Position numbers and translations under genes: made by a program. This document shows, piece after piece, positions 16,619-26,467 of a stretch of DNA of 64,000 nt. The notes under the pieces were generated by a model. It was not told the origin of the DNA. It searched no databases and was given only the letters and a program-made list of their open reading frames with translations. Source of the DNA: DATHRK01 sp035465395 (GTDB lineage: Bacteria; Gemmatimonadota; Gemmatimonadetes; Longimicrobiales; RSA9); NCBI GenBank assembly GCA_035465395.1, contig DATHRK010000103.1, forward strand, positions 1-64,000, written 5' to 3'. How positions within the stretch are numbered: position 1 is the first letter of the stretch; each line of letters begins with the position of its first letter.

Positions 16619-18391
16619 TCAGTGGCCCAGCGCCGCGCCACCCGTGCGCGGATCCGCCAGCCCCGCCCAGCCGCCCGACACGCGCAGGAGCGACGGAGCG
16701 CTGCCGTCGCTGCCGGCCCTGATCGCGTGACCCGCGGCCCGCAGCTCGGCCAGCACGTCGGCGCCGTAGCCGTCGGTCTCGAGAACGAGCGTATCGGGCA
16801 GGTGCTGGTGGTGGATGCGCGGCGCACGCACCGCCGCGTCGATGGGCAGCCCGTAATCGACCACGTTGGACAGCACCTGCCAGGCGGCCGTGATGATCCG
16901 TGGGCCGCCCCGCGCGCCCGTCACCAGGAGCACGCCGGCGCTGTCGCTCGCGATCACCGGGGTCATCGCCGAGAGCATGCGCTTGCCCGGGGCGATCGCG
17001 TTGTTCTCCCCCTGTACGAGCCCGAACGCGTTCGGCTGCCCCGGCAGCGCGGCGAAATCGTCCATCGTGTCGTTCAACACGAATCCCGCGCCGCTCACCG
17101 TGACCTTGGAGCCGAACAGGAAGTTGATGGTCGTGGTCAGCGAAGCGGCGTTGCCGGCGGCGTCCACCACGCCGATGTGCACGGTCTCCACCTCGTCGCG
17201 CGGCGGGCTCTGCGCCGCCGGCGCCTCGCCCAGGCCCGCGCGCACCGCCCCGGACGGCGTCGCGCGCTCGCCGATGTCCGCGCGCCAGCGGTCCGCATAC
17301 GCGGGTGATTCGAACTGCTCCCGGGAGACGTCGACGAAGTCGGTGTCCCCCAGGTAGTGGTTGCGGTCCGCGAACGCCCGGCGGAACGCTTCGGCGGTGC
17401 GGTGCAGGGCCGCGGGCGAATGCCACCCCAGGCTCCGCAGGTCGTAGCCGGAGAGGATGTTGGCGACGAGCGCGAGCGTCAGCCCGCCGGACGACGCGGG
17501 TGGCATGGAGGCGACCTCCACGCCGCGGTAGTCGAACAGGACCGGGTCGCGCCACGCCGGCCGGTACGCGGCGAGGTCCGCGTGCGTGATGAGGCCACCG
17601 GTGCGCTGCATCTCCGCCACGATCAGGTCGGCGGTCTCGCCCGCGTAGAAGCCCGCGGCGCCCTCGCTGGCCACCCGTTCGAACGTCCGGGCCAGGTCCG
17701 GGTTGCGAAACACGCTGCCGACCGGAGGCGCCGAGTCACCGGGCAGGAACAGCGCCCGGCTGCCCTCGTAGCTGCCCAGATCCTCGGCGCGCTCGGCGAT
17801 CACCTCGTGGAAGCGCTCGTTCACGGCGAAGCCGTTTCGCGCCAGCTCGGCGGCCGGCAGCACCAGGGTCGCCCAGGGCAGCGAGCCGTGGCGTTCGTGC
17901 GCGGCCTGCAGCCCCGCTACCACGCCAGGGACGCCCGCCGCCAGCGGGCCCAGCAGAGACGTCTCCGCGACCTCGCCCGCGCTGTCCACGAACATGTCGC
18001 GGGTGGAGGCCGCGGGCGCCTGCTCGCGGAAATCGAGGGCCGTCGTCGTGCCGTCCGCGAGGCGGGTCACGAGGAACCCCCCGCCGCCGATGTTGCCCGC
18101 CTCCGGATAGGTCGCGGCGAGCGCGAAGGCCGTCGCGATGACCGCGTCGACCGCGTTGCCACCTTGCCGCAGGACCTCGACGCCGACCGCCGCCGCGGTC
18201 GAGTCGTCGGTCACCACCATGCCGTTCGCGGCGCGGCTGGCGACGCCCGTGAGCGGCCGGTACTGCCAGTTCGCGGGAACCGCGGCCTCCATCTGCGCGA
18301 GCGGCCACCGCGGCGTGGGGGGCGACGCCCGGCAGCCTCCGGCGACGAGCGCGAGCGTCGCGAGCAGCGCGGCCCGGCGCAGCCGGATCAC
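16619..18391 (-). CDS. ggt: Gamma-glutamyltransferase (GGT), lipoprotein form
   Basis: A 590-residue Ntn-hydrolase precursor. The N-terminal signal has a lipobox (LVAGC), so it is an anchored periplasmic enzyme. Family segments: GMVVTDDSTAAAVGVEVLRQGGNAVDA, EAGNIGGGGF, FREQAPAAS, and the autoprocessing site before Thr403 in VETVHIGVVD. The small subunit continues with NFLFGSK, VLNDTMDDF and MTPVI. Thr403 would be the new N-terminal nucleophile that cleaves gamma-glutamyl bonds (glutathione and related peptides). Its GTG start overlaps the stop of the upstream M20 frame (GTGA), so it depended on that gene for coupled translation. Confidence 0.92.
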   Translation of the reverse strand: MIRLRRAALLATLALVAGGCRASPPTPRWPLAQMEAAVPANWQYRPLTGVASRAANGMVVTDDSTAAAVGVEVLRQGGNAVDAVIATAFALAATYPEAGNIGGGGFLVTRLADGTTTALDFREQAPAASTRDMFVDSAGEVAETSLLGPLAAGVPGVVAGLQAAHERHGSLPWATLVLPAAELARNGFAVNERFHEVIAERAEDLGSYEGSRALFLPGDSAPPVGSVFRNPDLARTFERVASEGAAGFYAGETADLIVAEMQRTGGLITHADLAAYRPAWRDPVLFDYRGVEVASMPPASSGGLTLALVANILSGYDLRSLGWHSPAALHRTAEAFRRAFADRNHYLGDTDFVDVSREQFESPAYADRWRADIGERATPSGAVRAGLGEAPAAQSPPRDEVETVHIGVVDAAGNAASLTTTINFLFGSKVTVSGAGFVLNDTMDDFAALPGQPNAFGLVQGENNAIAPGKRMLSAMTPVIASDSAGVLLVTGARGGPRIITAAWQVLSNVVDYGLPIDAAVRAPRIHHQHLPDTLVLETDGYGADVLAELRAAGHAIRAGSDGSAPSLLRVSGGWAGLADPRTGGAALGH

Positions 18392-19578
18392 GCGAGCTCC
18401 TCCAGCGCCCGCACCGCGCACGCGGCGAGCGCCGCCGCGCCGAGGGGCAGCGTGGACTCGTCGATGTCGAAGCGCGGGTGATGGTGCTCGCGCGGGGGAT
18501 CCAGCGCGGCGCCCAGCCAGAAGAAGCAGCCCGGCGCCTCGCGCGCGAGGATCGCGAAGTCCTCGGCGCCGAGCATCGGCTCGCCCCCGGCCACGCGGGC
18601 CGCGCCCAGCGCGGCGGTGACCGCGTGGGTGGCGAGGCCGGTCGCCCAGCCGTCGTTGACGACCGGCGGGTAGCCCTCGCGGATATCCAGGTCCACCGAG
18701 CCGCCCATCGCGTCCACGACCCCCGACGCCGCGCGCAGCGTCCGGTGCAGCTCGGCGCGCACGTCGGGCGTGTAGTAGCGCACCGTGCCCGCCAGACGAA
18801 CGGAGTCCGCGATCACGTTCTCCGCGTCGCCGCCGTGCACGGTGCCGATCGTGAGCACGCCGGCCTCGAGCGGGTCGATCCGCCGGGCGACGCCCTGCTG
18901 GCAGGCGAGCACCCAGTGGGCGGCGAGCACCACGCCGTCCACGCCGAGGTGCGGCCGCGCCGCGTGCGAGGCGGTCCCGCGCACGCGCGCCGTGAAGCTG
19001 TCGCTGCCGCCGAACTGCGGCCCGTCGCCGATGCGGAAGACGCCGGCCTCCAGGTGCGCGCCGATGTGGATCCCGAACACCGCGTCGACGCCCTCCATGG
19101 CGCCGTCGGCGACCATGCGCATGGCGCCGCTCAGGTTCTCCTGGTCGGAGGCTTCCTCGGACGGCTGGAAGAGAAGGCGAATGCGGCCCGCGGGCAGGGT
19201 GCCCTCGTCCGCCGCTTCGGCGAGCAGGCGCGCAGCGCCGACCAGCATGGCGACGTGCGCGTCGTGTCCGCAGGCGTGCATCACGCCCGGCACCGTCGAG
19301 CCGTAGTCGTGCTCGGCGTCCTCCTGGATCGGCAGCGCGTCCATGTCCGCGCGCAGCGCGACGGTCGGGCCGTCGCCGCGCGCGAGGTCGGCCACGACCC
19401 CCGTCCGCCCGACGCCGGTCCGCGTCGCGTAGCCGTGCGCCTCCACGGCGGCGGCCGCGGCCGCCGCGGTGCGCGTCTCGGTGAAGCTCAGCTAGGGGTG
19501 GCGGTGCAGGTCGCGCCGGAGCGCGACGAGGTCGGGCGCGAGCGCTCGCGCCCGGTCGATCAAGTCTGCCATGGTCAT
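18388..19578 (-). pseudogene. M20-family amidohydrolase interrupted by an in-frame TAG codon
   Basis: Reading from ATG 19578 gives a typical M20D amidohydrolase (hippurate/N-acyl-amino-acid hydrolase type, about 396 residues), except that codon 29 is TAG (19494-19492). It sits in the family's hallmark DLHRHP-E-LSF, exactly where Glu (GAG) is expected; one G-to-T change explains it. The frame is otherwise intact: VALRADMDALPI, HACGHDAHVAML (metal ligands), FQPSEEA (catalytic Glu pair), AARPHLGVD, GAEDFA. Alternatives are a recent nonsense mutation, a consensus error, amber suppression, or a shortened product starting at an internal GTG near 19446 (which would lack the dimer-side N-terminus). 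The stop overlaps the ggt start. Confidence 0.8.
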
Positions 19579-19708
19579 CGAAGGGTCTGCTCGGAACGCC
19601 GGTGCCGCGTCCGGCGGGCGTTGCCGCCGCCGTCGCCCGCGGGCAGTATTGTCGGCGCGGAAGCCCCAAGCTATCCGCCGCGTCGAACGTCCTGCAACCG
19701 AGCCGGCC

Positions 19709-20941
19709 ATGCCCCCACCCGACGCCCCGCAGAGCGGGTCCGACGCGCTCGAGCGCGGAGGCGAGACGCGCATCATCGGCCTCATGTCGGGGACGTCTCT
19801 CGACGGCATCGACGCCGCGCTCGTGCGCTTCGGCGGGGGCGGTAGCGGCGCCCCCGACTGGTCCATCGAGGCCTTCCGCTTCAGCCCGTACACCGACGAG
19901 CGCCGGGAACGCATCCGCGCCGCGATCGCGTCCGGCGGCGCCGCGGCCCTGGCGACGCTGCACGCCGACCTCGGGGAGTGGCTGGCCGACGCCGCGCTCG
20001 AGCTCTGCGAGGCCGCGGGCGTGGCGCCCGAAGCCATCGCGGCGATCGGCAGCCACGGGCAGACGATCTGGCACGCGCCGCCCGCCGAGCGCCGCGGCGC
20101 CACGCTGCAGCTGGGCTGCGCGGCCACCATCGCGGAGCGCACGGGCTGCGACGTGATCAGCGACTTCCGGTCCCGGGACGTGGCCGCGGGAGGGCACGGC
20201 GCGCCGCTGGTCGCATGGGTCGACCGGCTCCTGTTCGCGCACCCCGACCACGGCCGCGTCCTCGCCAACCTCGGCGGCATCGCCAACGTCAGCCACGTGC
20301 CCGCCGGCGGGGTGGGGGAGGTGGTCGCCTTTGACACCGGCCCCGCGAACGTGCTGATCGACGCGGCGGTGGAGCTGGCGACCGAAGGCGCGGAGCGCTT
20401 CGACCGGGACGGCGAGCGGGCGCGGCGGGGACGGGTCATGGACGACCTGCTCGCGCTCCTGCGCGACGACCCGTACTTCGACGCCCGGCCCCCCAAGACC
20501 ACCGGCCGCGAGCGCTACGGTCCGGCCGCGCTGGAGACGCTGCTGGAGCGGGTGTCGCCGATGCGACCCGAGGAGTGGGACGACGTCGTGGCGACCCTCA
20601 CCGAGCTGACCGCCTCGACCGTGGCGGACGCGGTGCGGCGCTGGCTGCTGCCGCGCGGGGCCGGCGAGGTCGTGGTCGCCGGGGGCGGGGCGCGCAACCC
20701 GTACCTGCTCGAGCGCCTGCAGACGCGGTTGCCCGAGGCCGCCGTGACGACGGCGGAATCGATCGGTCTCGACCCCGACGCCAAGGAGGCGCTCGCGTTC
20801 GCCGCGCTCGCCTGGGCCCACCTCATGGGGCTGCCGGCCAACGAGCCCGCTGCGACCGGCGCGAAGGGGCCGCGGGTGCTGGGGGCTCGCCATCCCGGGC
20901 GCAACGGGAGCGGGAACCGCGGCGGTCGATCGGGTACATAG
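19709..20941 (+). CDS. anmK: Anhydro-N-acetylmuramic acid kinase
   Basis: A 410-residue ASKHA-fold kinase. GLMSGTSLDGIDAALV (24-39) is the ATP/phosphate-binding signature. GSHGQTIWH, SDFRSRDVAAGGHGAPL, NLGGIANV, FDTGPANVLID and VVAGGGARN are all conserved AnmK segments. It phosphorylates and opens 1,6-anhydro-MurNAc to MurNAc-6-phosphate in cytoplasmic cell-wall recycling. ATG at 19709; an upstream in-frame start would overlap the divergent M20 gene. NagZ-like, transporter and amidase genes lie downstream, which fits the pathway. The C-terminus has a Gly/Asn/Arg-rich tail of about 15 residues. Confidence 0.93.
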   Translation: MPPPDAPQSGSDALERGGETRIIGLMSGTSLDGIDAALVRFGGGGSGAPDWSIEAFRFSPYTDERRERIRAAIASGGAAALATLHADLGEWLADAALELCEAAGVAPEAIAAIGSHGQTIWHAPPAERRGATLQLGCAATIAERTGCDVISDFRSRDVAAGGHGAPLVAWVDRLLFAHPDHGRVLANLGGIANVSHVPAGGVGEVVAFDTGPANVLIDAAVELATEGAERFDRDGERARRGRVMDDLLALLRDDPYFDARPPKTTGRERYGPAALETLLERVSPMRPEEWDDVVATLTELTASTVADAVRRWLLPRGAGEVVVAGGGARNPYLLERLQTRLPEAAVTTAESIGLDPDAKEALAFAALAWAHLMGLPANEPAATGAKGPRVLGARHPGRNGSGNRGGRSGT

Positions 20942-21040
20942 TGCGGCCGTCCCCCCGCCACGTGCCGGCGTAAGGGACGACACGCGCAGCGCGCGCAGCG
21001 CGGGCACCGCCCCGCCGATCCGATCCCGAACCGAGACACC

Positions 21041-22246
21041 ATGCGTCCTTCGATGCTCCCCCTGGCCGCCGTCTTGACGATCGCGACGGCCCTCACCCCG
21101 CCGGGGCTGCGTGCGCAGGCGCCGGCCGGATCGCCGGACGCCCTGACCGCGCCGCCCGCGGCCGGCACCGACGACGCCACCTACGCGCAGGCGGTCGCGC
21201 TCCTCGATACGCTCCTGGTGCGCCCCGATCGGGCCGGGCGCCTCCAGCAGCTGAGGCCGGGCTTCTACGAGCTGGAGCAGCTCCTCGCGGCGGTCGCGGC
21301 GGACGGACGGGCCCCGGTGTACGCACGCGGCAACGCGCTGATGATGCTGGCGAACGCACACAACCGGCGACTGGACGTCTACGCGGCCGCGCTGGAGGAC
21401 ACCGCGGTCGAGGTGCGCGCCGCCGCCGCTGTCGGGCTGGGTCGCCTGCTGACGGAGCGCTACGACCCGCGCGTCCTCGAGGTGCTGCGGCGCACGCTGT
21501 CCGACGAGGCGACGGACGTCCGGGTCCGCGGGATCGAGGCGATCGCCGACAACGATCCGCGCATGCTCGAGGAGTTTCTCGCGGGCTCGCCGGAAGGGCC
21601 GGTCGCTTCGATCGCGCAGTCGATGGTCGCGCTCGCCGAGCAGCGCGGCGCGCCGTCGGCGGTGGGCGACGCAGCCATGGGCCCCCTCACGAAGGTCGGC
21701 CTGGACGGCACGCGTCTGGTCTACGAGCCGGTGGAGCTCCTGCCGGAGGCTGGCGCGACCGTGGGCACGCTGCGCGCGGAGCTCCCCGGCGGCGAGGCCA
21801 TCGAGCTGGGCGACCGGGTGGAGGTCGTGGGCGGCGTGTTGCCGGCGTTCGTGGTGCCCACCGAAGGCGCGATCGTGTTCGAATCCGCGCGCGAGATCTT
21901 CGTGTACGATCTCGAGGCGCGGGAGCTGCGATCCCGCGGGCCCGGCATCGCGCCGAGGCCCTATCCGCTGCGCCCGTCCATCGTCTTCTTCCGGGCGGTC
22001 CCGAGTGGGCCCCAGCCCCGCCCCGATGTCGCGACCCTGCGCTACGACGTCGTCGAGGCCCCCCTGGGAGGCGGCGAGCTCAGGACGCTCGGGACCCTCG
22101 ACGTCGAGGCGCGGCAGGCGGTGCACGGGGGGTACAGCCCGGTCCGCTGGATCCGGGTGCGGGAGACGCGCGAGGGGTTCGTCCTGTATGTCGCCGACGG
22201 CGAGGAATTCCCGCTGCCCGACCCGTTCGACCTGCCGGGATCGTGA
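21041..22246 (+). CDS. Secreted HEAT-repeat-like protein of unknown function
   Basis: A 401-residue exported protein: a clear signal peptide (MLPLAAVLTIATALTPPGLRAQA) cleaved after about residue 26. Residues about 80-200 form alpha-helical repeats (LEDTAVEVRAAAAVGLGRLL, SDEATDVRVRGIEAIAD), typical of HEAT repeats used for protein contacts. The C-terminal half is beta-rich (LVYEPVELLP, ELPGGEAIELGDRVEVVGG, FVLYVADGEEFPLP) and not recognised. It sits between anmK and the NagZ-like gene, so a link to the envelope or peptidoglycan is a guess from position. Confidence 0.7.
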   Translation: MRPSMLPLAAVLTIATALTPPGLRAQAPAGSPDALTAPPAAGTDDATYAQAVALLDTLLVRPDRAGRLQQLRPGFYELEQLLAAVAADGRAPVYARGNALMMLANAHNRRLDVYAAALEDTAVEVRAAAAVGLGRLLTERYDPRVLEVLRRTLSDEATDVRVRGIEAIADNDPRMLEEFLAGSPEGPVASIAQSMVALAEQRGAPSAVGDAAMGPLTKVGLDGTRLVYEPVELLPEAGATVGTLRAELPGGEAIELGDRVEVVGGVLPAFVVPTEGAIVFESAREIFVYDLEARELRSRGPGIAPRPYPLRPSIVFFRAVPSGPQPRPDVATLRYDVVEAPLGGGELRTLGTLDVEARQAVHGGYSPVRWIRVRETREGFVLYVADGEEFPLPDPFDLPGS

Positions 22247-22305
22247 CCGCGCGCCGGCCGCCGCGGTGACCGGCCCATGATCCCCGCGGGCCGGGTCCCG
22301 GGCCG

Positions 22306-23823
22306 ATGAACGCAGCCGGGACGGCCCGACTCCTCTTCCCGGCGTTGCGCGCCGACTCCGAAGGCGGGTTCGCTTCCGAGCGCGAGAGGATCGCCGCCGC
22401 CCTGGACCTGGGGGTCGGCGGCTTCATCGTCTTCGGGGGCACCGCGGACACCGTGCGCGAGCTGGTCGCCGACGTGCGCGACCGCGCCCCGCACGCGCTC
22501 CTCTTCGGCGCCGACCTGGAGCGGGGCGCCGGCCAGCAGTTCCGCGGCGCGACCCGCCTGCCGCCGCTCGCCGCCATCGGGTCCCTGGACGACCTCGAGA
22601 CGACCCGCCGCGCCGGGGCGCTGACGGCCAAGGAGGCGCTGACGCTGGGCATCGACTGGATCTACGGGCCGGTCGCGGACCTGGACGCCGACCCCCGCAA
22701 CCCCATCGTCGGCACGCGCGCCTTCGGGACCGCGCCCGAGGTCGTCGTGAGGCACGTGGCCGCGTGGGTCGCGGGCTGCCAGTCCACCGGGGCGCTGGCT
22801 TGCGTCAAGCACTTCCCGGGGCACGGCAGGACCACGGCGGATTCCCACGCCGAGCTGCCCACGGTGGACGCGCCGCGCGACGCGCTGGCGGCCGACCTCC
22901 TCCCGTTCTCGGCGGGCATCGAGGCCGGCGTGGCGTCGGTCATGAGCGCGCACGTGGCGTTCCCCGCCCTCGACCCCTCCGGGGCGCCTGCGACGCTGTC
23001 GCGGCCGATCCTGACCGACCTGCTGCGCGAGGAGCTGGGGTTCGGTGGGATCGTGGTCACCGACGCGCTGATCATGGAGGGCGTGCACGCCGCGAACCGG
23101 GCCGCGACCGACGCCGGCGTCGACGCGCTCGCGGCGGGCTGCGACGCGCTCCTCTACCCCGAGGATCCCGGCGCGCTGGCCGCCGCGATCGGCCAGGCGG
23201 CGGCCGAGGCGCGGCTCGACCCGGCGGCGCTCGCGACGTCGGCCGCGCGCGTCGACGGCGCCGCCCGCGCGGCCGCTGCCGTCCGCGACGCCATGGCCCG
23301 CGCCACCGACGGCGCGGTCGGCGCCGACGCCGACCGGGCGTGGGCGGCGGAGGTGGCGCTGGCGGCGCTGACGCCCCTCGCCGGCGACCCGCGCCTGGGG
23401 CCCGGCGGAAGCGTCGCGGTGATCGACGTCGACGACGACCTCGGCGGACCCTACCCGCCCCCGTCGCGCGAACGCCTCCCGCTGGCGCTGGAAGCGGGCG
23501 GGCGCCGCGCGTCGCACCTCGCCGACGACGGCACCGCCCCCGGCGCCTCCGCCGAGGCCCTCCGCGCGGCGGCCGAGGGCGCGGCCTGCGTCGTAGCCGT
23601 GTACGCCGACATCCGCGCGTGGAAGGGGCGCCCGGGCCTGTCCGAGCGGGCGGTCGCGGCGGTCCGCCAGGTCCTCGAGGCGAGGCCGGACGCCGTGGTC
23701 GTGCTGTTCGGCCACCCGCGGCTCGCCGCGCCGCTGGCGGGCAGCCGCATGGTCGGCGCGTGGGGCGGGGAACCGATCATGCAGGAAGCCGCGGCGCGAC
23801 ACCTCCTCGACAGGACGCCATGA
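22306..23823 (+). CDS. nagZ: Glycoside hydrolase family 3 beta-N-acetylglucosaminidase (NagZ-like)
   Basis: A 505-residue GH3 enzyme without signal peptide, so probably cytoplasmic like NagZ. KHFPGHGRTTADSH (168-181) is the loop carrying the NagZ acid/base His; VVTDALIM gives nucleophile Asp253. DWIYGPVADLDADPRNPIVGTRAFG is the family substrate segment. It would release GlcNAc from GlcNAc-anhydroMurNAc, producing the AnmK substrate. The C-terminal extra domain (about 365-505, VAVIDVDDD ... CVVAVYADI) resembles the GH3 C-terminal alpha/beta domain, absent from short Gram-negative NagZ but present in longer members. Its stop overlaps the symporter start (ATGA). Confidence 0.87.
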   Translation: MNAAGTARLLFPALRADSEGGFASERERIAAALDLGVGGFIVFGGTADTVRELVADVRDRAPHALLFGADLERGAGQQFRGATRLPPLAAIGSLDDLETTRRAGALTAKEALTLGIDWIYGPVADLDADPRNPIVGTRAFGTAPEVVVRHVAAWVAGCQSTGALACVKHFPGHGRTTADSHAELPTVDAPRDALAADLLPFSAGIEAGVASVMSAHVAFPALDPSGAPATLSRPILTDLLREELGFGGIVVTDALIMEGVHAANRAATDAGVDALAAGCDALLYPEDPGALAAAIGQAAAEARLDPAALATSAARVDGAARAAAAVRDAMARATDGAVGADADRAWAAEVALAALTPLAGDPRLGPGGSVAVIDVDDDLGGPYPPPSRERLPLALEAGGRRASHLADDGTAPGASAEALRAAAEGAACVVAVYADIRAWKGRPGLSERAVAAVRQVLEARPDAVVVLFGHPRLAAPLAGSRMVGAWGGEPIMQEAAARHLLDRTP

Positions 23824-25592
23824 CCGCCATCGACTGGATCATCGTCGGCCTCTACATGGCGCTGACCCTCGGGATCGGCGTCTGGCTCGCGCGCCGCGCG
23901 TCGGGCAGCATGGAGGACTTCTTCGTCGGCGGGCGGGCGCTGCCGTGGTGGCTGGCGGGCACGTCGATGGCGGCGACCACCTTCTCCATCGACACCCCGC
24001 TCTACATCTCGGGCGTCGTCGGCAACCGGGGCATCGCGGGCAACTGGGAGTGGTGGAACTTCGCGATCGCCCACGTGATCCTGATCTACATCTTCGCGAA
24101 GATGTGGCGCCGCGCGGAGATCGTGACCGATAACGAGCTCACCGAGATCCGCTACGCCGGGAGGCCCGCGGCGGCGCTGCGCGCCACCAAGGGCTTCCTG
24201 TTCGCGATCGTCGTCGGGTCGATCGGCATCGGCTACGCGATGCTCGCCATGGTGAAGGTGATCGACGCCCTCGAGATCTTCCCGAGCCTCGGCCTCACGC
24301 CCGGCGACGACGCCAAGCTCTGGGCGGTCATCGCGGTCAGCGTGCTGGTGCTCGCCTACGCGGGGATCTCCGGCCTGTGGGGCGTGGTCGCGACCGACTT
24401 CTTCCAGTTCTTCCTGGGCATGATCGGGGCGATCCTGGTCGCGGTGTTCGCCGTCGGCCACGTGGGCGGGCTGGACGACATGGTCCGGCTCGCGCAGCAG
24501 AACACCGACTTCGACGTGCTCGCCTTCACGCCGCTCACGTTCGGCGAGGGCGGGTTCGTCGGCATCGGCTGGTCCGACGTGGCGCAGATCACGGGCTGGA
24601 CCTTCCTCGCCTACATGGTGCTGCAGTGGTGGGCGTTCCGGCGCTCGGACGGCGGCGGCGAGTTCATCCAGCGGCTCGCCGCGGCCAAGGACGAGCGCGA
24701 CGCCGAGCGGGCGGCGTGGTTCTTCAACATCCTGCACTACGTGGTGCGCACGTGGCCGTGGATCGTCGTGGCCGTCGTCGCGCTGGTCGTCTACCCCGAG
24801 CTGGAGGACCGCGAGCTGGGCTACCCCAAGCTCATGCTCGACTACCTGCCCGCCGGGCTGCTCGGGATCGTCGTGGCGTCGCTGCTCGCCGCGTTCATGA
24901 GCACCGTCAGCACGCTCATCAACTGGAGCGCGAGCTACATCACCAACGACCTGTACGCGCGCTTCGCGCGGCCCGAGGCGGGCGAGAGGGAGCTCGTCAC
25001 GTTCGCGCGCATCGCGTCGGTGCTGGTCACCGCTCTGGGCGCCACCGCCGCGTTCTTCGCGCAGGACGTGACCACCGTGTTCCGCCTGGTGATCGCGATC
25101 GGGACGGGGCCTGGCCTGGTGCTGATCCTGCGCTGGTTCTGGTGGCGCATCAACGCGTGGGCCGAGCTCGCCGCGATGGTCGCCGGCTTCCTGGTGGGGC
25201 TGACCACGTCCCTCTGGACGCCGCTGCAGATCCCCGACTTCGGCCAGCGCCTGTTCGTGACGTCGCTCGTGACGCTCGCGGTCTGGGTCCCGGTGATGTT
25301 CCTCACGGCCCCGGAGCCCGACGAGAAGCTCGACGAGTTCTACCGGCGCGTGCGTCCGGGCGGGCCGGGCTGGCGGCGGCAGCGGGAACGGACCGGCCTG
25401 AGCCCGGCGCAGGACCTCGGGCGCGACATCCAACGCGTGATCGCCGCGCTCTTCGTGCTGTTCGGCCTCATGTTCGCGGTGGGCGGGCTCGTGATGCTGC
25501 GGCTGGAGCTGTTCGCGGGCATGTCGATCATGGCGATCCTGGGCTGGGCGTGGCTCAGCCGGCTGCGGGGTCCGCGTCCGGCGGTCCAGTGA
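23820..25592 (+). CDS. Sodium:solute symporter (SSS family)
   Basis: A 590-residue polytopic protein with the LeuT-fold SSS pattern of 13 or more helices. MTAIDWIIVGLYMALTLGIG is TM1, SMEDFFVGGRALPWWLAGTSM is the conserved TM1-TM2 stretch, YAGISGLWGVVATDFFQF the middle signature, and ASLLAAFMSTVSTLINW the Na-site Ser/Thr region. The substrate is unpredictable from sequence. Its position, overlapping the NagZ-like gene and the MscS gene, points to uptake of a cell-wall breakdown product or an amino sugar. ATG at 23820. The cytoplasmic C-terminal third has a basic loop (GWRRQRERTG). Confidence 0.93.
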   Translation: MTAIDWIIVGLYMALTLGIGVWLARRASGSMEDFFVGGRALPWWLAGTSMAATTFSIDTPLYISGVVGNRGIAGNWEWWNFAIAHVILIYIFAKMWRRAEIVTDNELTEIRYAGRPAAALRATKGFLFAIVVGSIGIGYAMLAMVKVIDALEIFPSLGLTPGDDAKLWAVIAVSVLVLAYAGISGLWGVVATDFFQFFLGMIGAILVAVFAVGHVGGLDDMVRLAQQNTDFDVLAFTPLTFGEGGFVGIGWSDVAQITGWTFLAYMVLQWWAFRRSDGGGEFIQRLAAAKDERDAERAAWFFNILHYVVRTWPWIVVAVVALVVYPELEDRELGYPKLMLDYLPAGLLGIVVASLLAAFMSTVSTLINWSASYITNDLYARFARPEAGERELVTFARIASVLVTALGATAAFFAQDVTTVFRLVIAIGTGPGLVLILRWFWWRINAWAELAAMVAGFLVGLTTSLWTPLQIPDFGQRLFVTSLVTLAVWVPVMFLTAPEPDEKLDEFYRRVRPGGPGWRRQRERTGLSPAQDLGRDIQRVIAALFVLFGLMFAVGGLVMLRLELFAGMSIMAILGWAWLSRLRGPRPAVQ

Positions 25593-26467
25593 CGGAGTTC
25601 CTTCGAGGCGTCGCGGCCCGCCTGGCCGAGGCGTTCGATCCGCAGTCCCTCGCCGCGGCCGTCGCCGGCTTCGCCGCGAACCTCGTCGTCGCCGTCGTCA
25701 TCTTCCTGGCCTTCTACCTGGTCTGGAAGCTCGTGGCCAGGGTCGCCGTCCGCGTCATGGCCCGCGCGGGGACCGACCGGACCACCGTGCGCTTCGTCGA
25801 GTCCGCGCTGCAGCTCTCGATCCTCACCATCGGGCTCGTACAAGCGCTGTCGGCCCTGGGGATCAACACGACCGCGCTGCTCACGAGCCTCGGGATCGTC
25901 GGCCTCACCATCGGCTTCGCGGCGCGCGACGCGCTCTCGAACCTGATCTCGGGCCTGCTGATCTTCTGGGACAGGCCGTTCGTGATCGGCGACCTGGTGG
26001 AGGTCGACGACGACTACGGGCGGGTGCAGAACATCACGCTCCGCTCGACCCGCATCGTCACCGTCGACGGCAAGATGCTCGCGGTCCCCAACTCCCACAT
26101 CGTGAACTCGACCGTGACGTCGTACACGAACTTCCCGCACCTCCGCCTCGACGTCGCCGTCACGGTCGCGCCCGCCGAGGACATCGACCGGGTCCGCCGT
26201 TTGCTGCTGGAGCTCGTGACCGAGGAGGCGGGCTTCATGGAGAAGCCCCCTCCGCGCGTCGTGGTGACGCAACTGAACGACTACAACGTCGAGGTGCAGC
26301 TGCAGGCCTGGATCCGCAACGAGCGCGACCACGTGGAGATGCGCTTCGAGCTGCGCGAGCGGGTCTTCGAGACGCTGAGGGACGCGGGGATCGACATGCC
26401 GAGCGAAACGATCCGCCTCGAGGCGGTGGAGCTGAAGGGGTCGCTGACGCCGCCGGGGGCGCAGTGA
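25589..26467 (+). CDS. MscS-type mechanosensitive ion channel
   Basis: A 292-residue small-conductance channel. Three N-terminal helices: FAANLVVAVVIFLAFYLVW (TM1), ALQLSILTIGLVQALSALG (TM2), and pore TM3 within LLTSLGIVGLTIGFAARDALSNLISG. The beta domain starts with FVIGDLVEVDDDYGRVQNI and VPNSHIVNSTVTSY, followed by the alpha/beta C-terminal cage. It opens on osmotic downshift. The GTG start overlaps the symporter stop (GTGA), and its own stop overlaps the amidase start. Translational coupling with transporter and hydrolase suggests coordinated handling of turgor during wall turnover (inference). Confidence 0.92.
   Translation: MTEFLRGVAARLAEAFDPQSLAAAVAGFAANLVVAVVIFLAFYLVWKLVARVAVRVMARAGTDRTTVRFVESALQLSILTIGLVQALSALGINTTALLTSLGIVGLTIGFAARDALSNLISGLLIFWDRPFVIGDLVEVDDDYGRVQNITLRSTRIVTVDGKMLAVPNSHIVNSTVTSYTNFPHLRLDVAVTVAPAEDIDRVRRLLLELVTEEAGFMEKPPPRVVVTQLNDYNVEVQLQAWIRNERDHVEMRFELRERVFETLRDAGIDMPSETIRLEAVELKGSLTPPGAQ

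Noticed and set aside
19492..19494. TAG as pyrrolysine codon in the M20 gene
   Set aside because: Family has Glu at this position, the enzyme is not a methylamine methyltransferase, and no Pyl genes are seen. A point mutation or error is simpler.
16619..22126. Very long minus-strand open frame (1835 codons)
   Set aside because: Only 16619-18391 (ggt) is supported by family motifs. The rest is antisense to anmK and the HEAT gene, with Arg/Pro/Gly-biased sequence typical of GC-rich shadow frames.
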